A stretch of 64,000 nt of DNA from Bog-257 sp963834135 (lineage in GTDB: Bacteria > Acidobacteriota > Terriglobia > Terriglobales > Acidobacteriaceae). The stretch's first letter is position 1, and every line of letters begins with the position of its first letter. Shown here one piece after another: positions 1-6,937 of the stretch. The DNA lies in contig CAWIAN010000007.1 of assembly GCA_963834135.1 (NCBI GenBank), forward strand, positions 558,001 through 622,000. Direction: 5' to 3'. A program made the translations under genes and the position numbers. The notes under the pieces were generated by a model that was given only the letters and a program-made list of their open reading frames with translations, searched no databases and was not told where the DNA came from.

Positions 1-2
1 TT

Positions 3-332
3 ACGCAGCAACTCGTCAAGAACCTGCTCTTCGGGACCAGTCGGTCGGTGATCCGCAAGGGCGTCGAGACTACGCTTGTGCCGGTGGCTGAATTCGTGCT
101 CGGAAAGCGGCGCATTCTGGAGCTGTACCTGAACGTAGTCGAGTGGGGTCCGGGCATTTATGGCGCCGACGCAGCCTGTCGTTTCTACGACAAGATCCCG
201 CCACGAAATATCGGAAGAGAACAGTCGGCGCAACTCGCCGCGATTCTGCCGGCTCCGCTAAAAAGAAAGCCTGAGCGCATGCATCGCTATCCGGAGATTA
301 TCCTGAAGCGCATGAGCCAGGTGGGCTGGTAA
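3..332 (+). CDS. mtgA: Monofunctional peptidoglycan glycosyltransferase, C-terminal part (gene enters from the left edge)
   Basis: The open frame runs from the left edge and reads TQQLVKNLLFGTSRS followed by a basic stretch and the motif ELYLNVVEWGPGIYGAD. This is the signature of family GT51 transglycosylases, which polymerise lipid II into glycan strands at the periplasmic face of the inner membrane. The C-terminus lacks a transpeptidase domain and ends soon after the GT51 core, so this is the monofunctional form (MtgA) rather than a bifunctional PBP1. The N-terminal membrane anchor and catalytic Glu lie outside the window. The GTG at position 48 is internal and not the start. The gene is an ordinary chromosomal gene just left of the probable island boundary at 686. 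Confidence 0.88.
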   Translation, partial: TQQLVKNLLFGTSRSVIRKGVETTLVPVAEFVLGKRRILELYLNVVEWGPGIYGADAACRFYDKIPPRNIGREQSAQLAAILPAPLKRKPERMHRYPEIILKRMSQVGW

Positions 333-362
333 GCGTGCGTTGCGATGAAGATTTTTCCGATT

Positions 363-440
363 GTCATCCTGAGCGGAGCGTCCGCTCTGCCTTTCGAGCC
401 GCAGCCTCTGCGGCTCGGCGGACGCGCAGTCGAAGGACCT
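363..440 (+). repeat. REP-like dispersed element (CATCCTGAGC ... GTCGAAGGACC)
   Basis: The element starts GTCATCCTGAGCGGAGCG, contains GC-rich self-complementary arms (GAGCCGCAG/CTGCGGCTC), and ends CAGTCGAAGGACC. Variants of the same outline occur at 40904-40952 and, on the other strand, at 41032-41080. Such short non-coding repeats are common between genes in Acidobacteria. No function is assigned. Confidence 0.6.
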
Positions 441-520
441 CTACCTTGGAAAGGCAAGATCGTGAGCCCCGGGTTAAGTTCCCGCCTGCAAAACCCGGCA
501 ATCCATAGGCTGACGAGCGC

Positions 521-566
521 CCGGTGCCCCAGGGTCACGTCCTGCATTTGGACGTTAAGCCTAGGT
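521..566 (+). repeat. REP-like element of the CCGGTGCCCCAG...TTTGGACG type
   Basis: It begins CCGGTGCCCCAGGG, passes through TTTGGACGTTAA and ends CCTAGG. The element at 41301-41368 begins with the same ten bases (CCGGTGCCCC) and has TTTGGACGCTAACCTGGG at its end. The CCCAGG and CCTAGG/CCTGGG ends are complementary, so a hairpin is likely. The region 333-685 contains no convincing gene. Confidence 0.5.
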
Positions 567-685
567 TCGACCAGCTTGGAAGGGGCGCACCGTCAGAGCC
601 TGCCTTGAGCGAAGTCGAAGGGCACACCGTTAAGGCCGTCTTCTCGTTCCAGCGAAGCAGACCTCAGCCCGGCGAGCAAGCTCTC

Positions 686-701
686 ACTTCCCGATGCAGA
701 A
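686..701. repeat. Probable attachment-site copy (left): 16-bp duplicate of the mnmE 3' end
   Basis: The 16 bases ACTTCCCGATGCAGAA are identical, in the same orientation, to 39460-39475, which are the last codons of mnmE (read on the other strand as TTCTGCATCGGGAAGT followed by AA of the stop). The homology does not extend further into mnmE. That is what is expected for the distal att copy of an element integrated by site-specific recombination at the 3' end of mnmE. Confidence 0.65.
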
Positions 702-839
702 GGTTACAAAAACCGGTAAATGCATGGTTTATTAGAGTTACTTGTGGTACGAGACAGGTCTGTGGACACGCCAGTGGACGCATTGCGAGACTCCTCTCGC
801 AGCCGAACAGCGCTATCGTCGCGAGGTTCATCACGCTTG

Positions 840-999
840 CTGATCGGTCCACTCGCACAGCAGGTAGCGAGCTTCGAGCGAGAAGCCATCCTGTCCGAGT
901 TGCAGCCTTAGCATCATCACCAATGCAGCCAAGGCGCTGGGGTTCGAACGGAGCCATCTATATAAGAAGTGTGAGCAGCTAGGGATCGATTTACGAGCT
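840..999 (+). pseudogene. Remnant of an NtrC-type sigma-54 activator (C-terminal Fis-like HTH)
   Basis: Frame starting at 840 reads LIGPLAQQVASFEREAILSE and then hits a stop at 909-911. In the next frame, from about 913, the sequence reads TNAAKALGFERSHLYKKCEQ followed by LGIDLR. Together these match the linker and Fis-type helix-turn-helix that end NtrC-family regulators (pattern FER..L...L, then AA..LG..RSHLY.K...LGI). The AAA+ and receiver domains are absent and one frameshift separates the two halves, so this is a dead 3' fragment. Confidence 0.6.
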
Positions 1000-1113
1000 G
1001 CCGCAATGCGACCCGCAACTGAGGGTGGAGCGACGCTGCGCTCGCAGATGGACTCAGCCTTCGGCAACGTCCAATCGGCGGGTTTCGTTTGCGTGTCCTA
1101 AATCTTCGATCTA

Positions 1114-1158
1114 TGGCACGCTCTGAGAGATTCGAACTCCCGACCTTCTGCTTCGTAG
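1114..1158 (-). pseudogene. tRNA-Arg(ACG) 3' half only
   Basis: Read on the minus strand it has an anticodon loop CTACGAA (anticodon ACG), stem GCAGA, variable loop AGGTC, a T arm GGGAG-TTCGAAT-CTCTC, the 3' acceptor strand AGAGCGT, G73 and an encoded CCA. The 5' acceptor strand and D arm that should precede it are missing: no ACGCTCT is found upstream, and the 5' anticodon stem has a mismatch. A 3' half with CCA is the usual footprint of tyrosine-recombinase att sites in tRNA genes. Confidence 0.7.
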
Positions 1159-1392
1159 GGAGAAGACAGCCCCAACCCCACACAATCGCAAGCAACGAAC
1201 CCCAACAGACACTGCCCGCAGTTGCTCTCTTTTGGCTGCTTTCGGCTTACCTTCACGGACAGTCACCAGGACCATCAGCACGGCAAGGGTACTTCGCTCC
1301 GCTCTAAATATCACGCCACGGCTGGTTGGTCAGTGTGAGCCATAATTTCGCCTCTTTTGATACCCTCTCGCCTAGTGGAAGATGAGGGCACC

Positions 1393-2158
1393 GTGATTAG
1401 ATTCAATCTCCACGCCGTCTACGACCTGTCGCGCGCTCGTTTCCCGGGCGAGGATCAATTCACGATCTCCCTTCCGGTTGAAATTGCCGAAGGCGTTCAC
1501 ACTTGAGAACGTGTGTGGCCTGATATCACCGGACTCCTTCGATGTCTTCAGAAAACGAATCGGCACGAGTGCCACTGACCAGCTTGAGGGTGTTCACCAC
1601 GCCCTAGTTCATCGCTACGAACCGACGTTTATGTTCGATGAGAACAAGAAGGAACTCATCACGCACGAGATGCAGGACCATGCCTCCGCGCAACGCGTCT
1701 CAATTATCAGGGCGCTACTCCGTTTGATTCGTCCCACCCGGGAGGAAGCACAGCATATGCACGGTAACGTCCGGCAGGATGGCAGCCTGGACGTGATGGG
1801 GTTTGGTCATCCCGTTCTCATCTTCGAGGTTCCGCAAGACCAGAAACTTTTTTCGATACGCAATGAAGATGTGCAAGCCTTGATCGCCCTTTCGCCCACC
1901 TTCCTGAAAGCGATGCGCGAAGACTATTGGGAAATTCGCATGGCGGTGCAGTTCCACGACCAGGGCCACTGCCAATTGTACGATCCGAAGGCTCGTTATC
2001 TCCTTTGGATGGCTGCCATCGAAGGGTTCTATACATCCGTTGAACAACAAGGCAGTAAGCTCGCCAAAGCCAGAATCAGATGGTTCTTAGGTGATAAACC
2101 TCCATTTACCCGAAGGGCGAACTGCACGACCTTAATCGGGAACACCGTAAGTGGCTGA
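1393..2158 (+). pseudogene. Hypothetical protein gene, probably frameshifted near 1500
   Basis: A GTG at 1393 opens a 37-codon frame with protein-like composition (begins VIRFNLHAVYDLSRARFPGE) that stops at about 1506. A second frame shifted by one base, entered near the TTG at 1478, continues to 2158 and encodes about 220 residues rich in well-ordered segments (for example MREDYWEIRMAVQFHDQG). I read this as one gene with a frameshift. The family is not recognised. A segment near the end (LWMAAIEGFYTSVEQQ) faintly resembles HEPN/ApeA-type helices, but this is only an impression. The gene lies between the two tRNA-Arg 3' halves, consistent with cargo of a small integrated element. Confidence 0.45.
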
Positions 2159-2188
2159 GCCGATTGAGATGGGGATGGAATCCCGCAT

Positions 2189-2233
2189 TTCCTAAACCGA
2201 AGGTCGGCAGTTCGAATCTGCCCAGGGCTACCA
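2189..2233 (+). pseudogene. tRNA-Arg(CCT) 3' half only
   Basis: The sequence has a loop TTCCTAA (anticodon CCT), stem strand ACCGA, variable loop AGGTC, a perfect T arm GGCAG-TTCGAAT-CTGCC, acceptor strand CAGGGCT, A73 and CCA at 2231-2233. The bases before the loop (CGCAT) cannot pair with ACCGA, and no AGCCCTG 5' acceptor strand lies upstream. Only the 3' half of a tRNA gene is present, as at 1114-1158, again suggesting an att scar. Confidence 0.7.
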
Positions 2234-2320
2234 TTTCAATAAGTTACAAATCGCCTAGCATGAGAAACCGAGGGAGGTTCAAGCCTCTCAGCCATATTCT
2301 TAAGCACAGGTGCAGAGAGC

Positions 2321-3544
2321 TTACTTGGCGGCAGATAAGGCGTACTGCCGGCAATGCTCGAGATATGCTTTCTCGTGGCTGGCGACGAGGTCTACGACGC
2401 TTGTCCACAACCACGAGGGGGCGTCCAGCGTCTTAGAACGGTCGCGCTGCAAATCTGTCAGCCACTTGGTTCGAGTATCGTGGTCCATTTGCCGAGCGTG
2501 GGCCTTTCCGACAACTCCTGCGAGGAAGCGGGAGGACCCAACAATCTGGTCACGGGTCAGCCTATCCATCTCCAGTTTGAGGTCTTGCGGAAGCAGTTCG
2601 CGCAGCACCACCGACTTCCCAAGTAATTGAGCCGCCATCATTCGTTCGCCCAGGTAGGGTGACAGATGACGCGCGCCTTCGACGACGCGAACAGCATTGT
2701 TTCGTGGCATCTTCACGCCGGGCGCACGAGGCGCCGCCGCGCATACGGCTTCCTTAATGTCGATCAGGCAAAGGTCGTTTTTCTTGCGGTCGCTAATTCC
2801 GGCAAGCACGGCAAAACGAAGTTTACCGAGCGAGCTGCATCCCTTCATCCAGTAGGAAGCATCCAGAACTTCCACCGCGCTCTTATTCTTCCGGTGCCGC
2901 AATAGAGTTATGAGCTGGTGAACATCGTCGGAGTCGAACAGTCGGGAGATCTCTCGTTGTTCGCTGTTGGTCAGCATCCAAAAGCATTTGCCAAGGGGAA
3001 TCGATGGCTTAACGTCCTCGATGCGTTCTTCCGCCAGATGTCTCCACTTGCGTTTCAACGCTTGCTTGAGCACGAACCGAATAGGCTCCGTGTCCTTCCC
3101 GGAGGGCTTTGGCTTTTCCTCAGGATCAACCAGCGCTTCTTCGTACCCAACGATCATCTCCTCCATCATTAGCGCCGTGGAGACCCCCGGCAAATCAGAA
3201 CCGCGAGCCGCAGTAGCCAGCGAGAGCGCCAATCGAATGAGATCGTGAGCGGGATTGCCGATCACGGTTTGATCGAGGTCGCGAATCTCGATCTCCACCT
3301 TGCCCTCGGCGCTGGCCACGGGCCCAAGATTCCCAACGTGACAGTCCCCGCAGATCCAGATCGGTGGACCCTCGGGCAACGCCCCTCGCTTCAGCGATCC
3401 CAGCCACTCGTAAAACTTAAGCGTGTTGCCGCGTACGTAGGCATGAGCCGACACCGCCATCTTCAGCCTGCGACGAAGCTCAAGTACTGGCTGTCGTTGT
3501 GAAGGAGAAAGCTTGGGCGCGCGCCCTTTTCGTGATCTAGGCAC
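2321..3544 (-). CDS. DUF2252 family protein
   Basis: The 407-residue product carries the DUF2252 hallmarks: an arginine-rich start, then AYVRGNTLKFYEWL, the motif WICGDCHVGNLGP near residue 82, and the acidic motif EIRDLDQTVIGNPAHDLIRL near residue 107. The second half ends with the usual long basic helical tail. DUF2252 proteins have a kinase-like fold (related to aminoglycoside phosphotransferases) and no established substrate, so the function is unknown. The length is normal for the family. It is a single gene on the minus strand. Its 3' end lies about 90 bp from the tRNA-Arg(CCT) fragment, and its 5' end is about 140 bp from the stress operon's terminator. Confidence 0.85.
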   Translation of the reverse strand: MPRSRKGRAPKLSPSQRQPVLELRRRLKMAVSAHAYVRGNTLKFYEWLGSLKRGALPEGPPIWICGDCHVGNLGPVASAEGKVEIEIRDLDQTVIGNPAHDLIRLALSLATAARGSDLPGVSTALMMEEMIVGYEEALVDPEEKPKPSGKDTEPIRFVLKQALKRKWRHLAEERIEDVKPSIPLGKCFWMLTNSEQREISRLFDSDDVHQLITLLRHRKNKSAVEVLDASYWMKGCSSLGKLRFAVLAGISDRKKNDLCLIDIKEAVCAAAPRAPGVKMPRNNAVRVVEGARHLSPYLGERMMAAQLLGKSVVLRELLPQDLKLEMDRLTRDQIVGSSRFLAGVVGKAHARQMDHDTRTKWLTDLQRDRSKTLDAPSWLWTSVVDLVASHEKAYLEHCRQYALSAAK

Positions 3545-3644
3545 TATTCCTCACTTCAGCGTACAGGTAGCGAACTCCACTCCAACTTAAATGCAGCATA
3601 GTCTCTTCTGGACCGCGCCGCACCTTTGGGATCGCGTTGTCTAT

Positions 3645-3669
3645 AAAAAAGCCCCGCCGTAGCGGGGCT
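3645..3669 (-). terminator. Intrinsic terminator of the stress operon
   Basis: On the minus strand the sequence forms a 7-bp all-GC stem, GCCCCGC (3651-3657) paired with GCGGGGC (3662-3668), with a 4-nt loop, followed by a run of T. It lies about 20 nt after the stop of the ferritin-like gene at 3688. Confidence 0.85.
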
Positions 3670-3687
3670 CGATCAGGTTCGCAAATC

Positions 3688-4275
3688 CTAGGAGGCGCGC
3701 TTCTTGAGGTCGGGCGCTGCCTTTTTCTCGTCCTCGCGGCTCTTCTCCGCAGAGTATTTTTCTTTGCCTGACATCGGCTTCTTAGGAGTTTCTGGCTCCT
3801 TTGCGCTCTCAGCCAGAATTGGCTGCGCGGCGGCCGTGATTTTCTCGGCTGCAGCGACTTCTTCCTTTAAATTGGCGGTCAGCAGCGAAACGATCTCGCC
3901 CATTCCCAACGTCTTTGCCATCGCAATACTGGCTTGATAGCCGGCGATTTCGTAATGCTCCGTTCGAAGCGCGGCGCCGATCAAACCTGAGTCGAAGGAC
4001 GCACCTTCCTCGTCTTTCTCCAGCGCATCGGCCCCTTCTTCGATCACGCCTTCCATGCCGTTGCAGTGCGAGCCTGTGGGCTTCTCTTCGAGGTGGTCGA
4101 AGACTTGCTTCAGGCGCTCCACTTGACCCTTAGTCTCTTCCAGGTGGGCGGTGAACAGTTCTTTCAGTTTCGGGTTCTTCGCGCCCTTTGCCAGCTTAGG
4201 CAGCGCTTTCACTAATTGGTTTTCAGCGCTATACATGTCGCGCAGTTCGTCAATCAAAACTTCTTTCAGTGCCAT
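3688..4275 (-). CDS. Ferritin-like DUF892 (YciE/YciF family) stress protein
   Basis: The 195-residue protein starts MALKEVLIDELRDMYSAENQ, the standard opening of the DUF892 family, which folds as a ferritin-like four-helix bundle with metal-ligand Glu/His residues. Candidate ligands are visible in EELRDMYSAE-like, AHLEET and RTEHYEIAGY segments. After about residue 150 there is an extra Lys/Glu/Pro-rich tail (EPETPKKPMSGKEKYSAEKS), which is charged and probably disordered. Family members are induced by osmotic or general stress; the reaction here is not proven. It is the last gene of a four-gene minus-strand operon (BON, GSP17M-like, small membrane protein, DUF892) and is followed by a strong terminator. 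Confidence 0.88.
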   Translation of the reverse strand: MALKEVLIDELRDMYSAENQLVKALPKLAKGAKNPKLKELFTAHLEETKGQVERLKQVFDHLEEKPTGSHCNGMEGVIEEGADALEKDEEGASFDSGLIGAALRTEHYEIAGYQASIAMAKTLGMGEIVSLLTANLKEEVAAAEKITAAAQPILAESAKEPETPKKPMSGKEKYSAEKSREDEKKAAPDLKKRAS

Positions 4276-4320
4276 GTCTATTTCTCCTTGCCCTGCTTTG
4301 AAGAAGCTGTAAGCGGGCAG

Positions 4321-4578
4321 TTACGCGGCTTTGCTAAACGCATCCGAGCCGTGCTGTTTCACGATCTTGTTGTAGACGCCCATCAGCATGAAGGCTGCGG
4401 GCCACTGTCCCACGAACAACGCCCAGTCATCTTTGCCCACAACCTTCAAGATCGCGGAGGCGGCGATGGCTCCGAATGCTGCCGCCAAGTAACCCGAGCT
4501 TGGAATTTTCGACGTCTGCGATTCGATGGCGCCGGTAATACGATCCTCTGCAACTCCGTTACGAACTTTGTCCTGCAT
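4321..4578 (-). CDS. Small membrane protein of the stress operon (unknown function)
   Basis: The 85-residue protein has one clear hydrophobic segment (YLAAAFGAIAASAILKVV, about residues 30-47) and a second shorter one (LFVGQWPAAFMLMGVY). It is therefore likely a one- or two-pass inner-membrane protein. I do not assign it to a named family, although short proteins like it often sit next to DUF892 and BON genes in Acidobacteria. It is separated by about 45 nt from the DUF892 gene and 94 nt from the GSP17M-like gene, all on the minus strand, so co-transcription is likely. Confidence 0.7.
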   Translation of the reverse strand: MQDKVRNGVAEDRITGAIESQTSKIPSSGYLAAAFGAIAASAILKVVGKDDWALFVGQWPAAFMLMGVYNKIVKQHGSDAFSKAA

Positions 4579-4671
4579 GGTGTACTCCTTAAAGCTTACT
4601 TCTGACGGTTGGAAGAAGGGCGGCAGACGAATTCCGCCGCCCCGATAAATGACTGAACAGGCTATCCCGAC

Positions 4672-5232
4672 CTAAGCAACTTCGCGGGTAGAGTTCTTGT
4701 CGCTCTTCTCGGCGCTGGCTTCGCCTGTCGAAGAAATATCCTGGGCGCCTGTGCGCTCCAAAATTTCCTTTGCTTTCTTTGTCCATTCGGAGTCATCGGA
4801 ATGAACCGACAACAGAATGCCGCCATCTTTCACGCGGCCTTCGTAGCGCTTGGCTTCGTATTCCGGAATTCCCATACCGATCAGAGCGCCGGTCAAGCCG
4901 CCCACCGCGCCGCCTACTCCGGCACCCGCCAGAGCCGCCATGATTGGACCGGCGGCGATGAACGGACCGACACCAGGGATGGCCAGGGCACCAATGCCGA
5001 CCAGCCATCCCAAACCGCCGCCCAGCAACGCGCCCGTGCCCGCGCCGGTGGTGGCGCCTTCAGGAGCCTTGGTGTTCTTCTCGTGAGCAAAGTCCTTCGA
5101 GCCCGAGTTGTCGGGGAAGAGGACTGAGATATCCGTGTTGCGGAACTGCGCCGCCTTCAGAGCGTCTACCGCGTTGTCTACGCTGGTGCGATTCGGATAG
5201 ATGCCAAATACTGCCGTGTTTTTTCCTGCCAT
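4672..5232 (-). CDS. General-stress-protein 17M-like protein with glycine-zipper region
   Basis: The first ~60 residues (MAGKNTAVFGIYPNRTSVDN, then AVDALKAAQFRNTDISVLFP) match the general stress protein 17M/YflT-type domain, a small alpha/beta fold. Residues about 68-120 form a long Gly/Ala-rich stretch with repeated GxxxG spacing (GTGALLGGGLGWLVGIGALA), as in glycine-zipper membrane-associating segments. A second alpha/beta piece (GRVKDGGILLSVHSDDSEWT) follows, then an acidic tail. Such proteins usually protect the envelope under stress, but no reaction is known. It sits 27 nt downstream of the BON-domain gene. Confidence 0.8.
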   Translation of the reverse strand: MAGKNTAVFGIYPNRTSVDNAVDALKAAQFRNTDISVLFPDNSGSKDFAHEKNTKAPEGATTGAGTGALLGGGLGWLVGIGALAIPGVGPFIAAGPIMAALAGAGVGGAVGGLTGALIGMGIPEYEAKRYEGRVKDGGILLSVHSDDSEWTKKAKEILERTGAQDISSTGEASAEKSDKNSTREVA

Positions 5233-5258
5233 GTGAATTGCTCCCTTTACTTAAGCTG

Positions 5259-5669
5259 TTACTGCTTTGGTTTGATACTCAAATCGTCGGTTACTTTATT
5301 CGCACCAGCGACCGCGGTGGCCTTCGACGCGACGGCCTGCTTCTCGTCTTCCGAGCGCACTGGTCCTTTTAAGGTCACTTGACCGTCTTGCGTGATGATC
5401 TTGACGTTGTGCGCGTAAGTGGAAAGAGACTTGTCCGCGACAATGGACTGCCGTATCTGCCTGGTGATCTCCTGGTCAGAACGGTTGTTCTTTTGCTGAT
5501 CGGCGGTGGGCTGGTTGTTGCTCTGATCTTGCTGATTCATCTTGCTGTTGTCAGCTGCAGGCGAAGTCTGCTGATCAGCGGGTTGTTGCGCTTGTGCTAA
5601 CGCGAAGCTGCCGAATAGCAGGCCTGAGCACAGGAGAGTGCGAACCGTGATGCGATGCAAAACCGTCAT
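5259..5669 (-). CDS. BON-domain periplasmic protein
   Basis: A start at 5669 is chosen over the longer frame (to 5726). It is preceded by an AAGGAAA ribosome site and opens a clean signal peptide (MTVLHRITVRTLLCSGLLFG, cleavage near FALAQA). A Gln/Asn-rich linker is followed by one BON domain (about residues 65-135) with the characteristic VKIITQDGQVTLKGPVRSED and a closing VTDDLSIKP. BON domains bind phospholipid and stabilise the envelope (as in OsmY). This is the first gene of the four-gene stress operon. The long upstream region (5670-6338) should carry its promoter. Confidence 0.87.
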   Translation of the reverse strand: MTVLHRITVRTLLCSGLLFGSFALAQAQQPADQQTSPAADNSKMNQQDQSNNQPTADQQKNNRSDQEITRQIRQSIVADKSLSTYAHNVKIITQDGQVTLKGPVRSEDEKQAVASKATAVAGANKVTDDLSIKPKQ

Positions 5670-6140
5670 TGTTGTTTTCCTTTTGAGATACCGGGCAGGT
5701 TGATGGGGTTCTTTACCAAGTGCCAAAGGCCGAACGTCTCTCGGTCAAGACGTCCTGATTCAGAGTGTTGGGAGGAAAAAATACGCTGTCGTCGTTCTAC
5801 GGCGCATTGAACTACCCGTTAGCGAGATCACTACAGGAAACCAGCGGTCGCGGATCACACTCTGCGTCTTGAAAAGTGGGCCGCCTAGTGGCCCACGACA
5901 ACAAAACTTAGAGACGAACCGGTGAAGACACTCTTCGAACCTCGATCAAACTTCTTATTGACTCTACCGAGTAAGAGGATGGAGTGACTCACGGGGTTGT
6001 CTCCTCGGAAAAACTCATCGCATGAAAAAAGCAGAGACGTCCGAATCGGAGACACTCCGAAAACTACCTCCGTTAGTTCAAAGGGCGAACTCATTTGGGA
6101 AATGGGCTGCTCGAGCGGGCGCCTGAGATAGACATATCGG

Positions 6141-6192
6141 CCCGTCTACTTAGTTGCAACTAAGGATCAGCAATCCGACTCGTGTAGACGGG
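6141..6192. promoter_or_regulatory. Nested palindromes in the 5.7-6.3 kb intergenic region
   Basis: Two perfect 9-bp arms, CCCGTCTAC (6141-6149) and GTAGACGGG (6184-6192), enclose a perfect 14-bp palindrome TTAGTTGCAACTAA (6150-6163). The inner palindrome looks like a MarR-type operator; the outer arms could form a stem. No other gene is seen between 5670 and 6338, so this region is likely the regulatory zone of the minus-strand stress operon. Confidence 0.4.
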
Positions 6193-6338
6193 AAGGCCGT
6201 CGAGAGTGGCTGACCCGCTCTGAACATTTCCTAACTCCTGCTGCCGCACAGCAATTGTTCGACGATCACCAGGCCGCCATAGCGCTGCTCATCTTCTTGT
6301 AGCGCTGTAAATTTCTTGCGGAACCCACTCGCTCTAAG

Positions 6339-6740
6339 TCAGGGGCCGTTGACGGCGGGATCTTGGAGAATGGCAGTGATGTTGTAGAGACAACCGATCA
6401 TGTTGCGAACGAGAGGCAGGGCAGCAATGCTGTAGGAAATCTTCCAGTCGGTGTCTTTCTCCCTCCTGTCATCAGCATTGAGGTAATGAAGCAGGTCGTA
6501 CGTGCGCATAGCCGCTCGTAGCATCACGTACATATCGATGGCGGCGTATGGGGGCTTGATAAGCTTCGTTGCCTCACGATTGAGCTTCTGGGCTAGCACC
6601 TCCGCAAGTGCCCCTAGAGGCTTTTGATAAGTAGCCGCATTGAAGGTCGGAAGATTGTCAGGATCGTACATGAAGCGATGATACAGAACGCGGCGGAGAG
6701 CTTGCCTCAGACAGGACGGCGAGTGTTTGGGGTTGCCCAA
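6339..6740 (-). CDS. Hypothetical protein, helical, possibly a truncated gene
   Basis: The longest frame gives 133 residues. A more natural start is the Met at about 6671 (MYDPDNLPTFNAATYQKPLG), giving about 110 residues. The sequence is largely helical (LGALAEVLAQKLNREATKLI; DMYVMLRAAMRTYDLLHYLN) and ends abruptly after DPAVNGP. I do not recognise the family. The ending and the messy surroundings suggest the 5' part of a longer gene cut short. Base composition and codon use look genuinely coding in the central part. Confidence 0.5.
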   Translation of the reverse strand: MGNPKHSPSCLRQALRRVLYHRFMYDPDNLPTFNAATYQKPLGALAEVLAQKLNREATKLIKPPYAAIDMYVMLRAAMRTYDLLHYLNADDRREKDTDWKISYSIAALPLVRNMIGCLYNITAILQDPAVNGP

Positions 6741-6914
6741 TCACTCTTTGGCAATGACTGGGGTAAGTGCCTGATTTGAGGGGAGGAGGAATGCCCTTGT
6801 TCGATTGCCCACAAATATCACCTTTTGGGCAAGGCAATGTTCTGCCGTGGCAAGCCGTCCTGGCCCGAGAAGTTCCTAATTGTTGCAATCATGCCTCATC
6901 GTTTCACTCCCATA

Positions 6915-6937
6915 AAAGCCCGACTTGTAAGCGGGTT
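6915..6937 (-). terminator. Weak hairpin-T terminator after the GloVer gene
   Basis: On the minus strand, right at the stop codon of the 6936-9293 gene, CCCG (6932-6935 complement) pairs with CGGG (6919-6922 complement) and is followed by CTTTTA. The stem is only four GC pairs, so this is tentative. Confidence 0.35.

Noticed and set aside
1478..1506. TTG at 1478 as the true start of the hypothetical gene
   Set aside because: The other frame from GTG 1393 continues with protein-like sequence up to this point, so a frameshift is the simpler reading; a TTG start cannot be excluded.
5885..6094. 69-codon minus-strand frame
   Set aside because: The translation (Phe/Ser-rich, no motif) does not look like a protein and there is no ribosome site.
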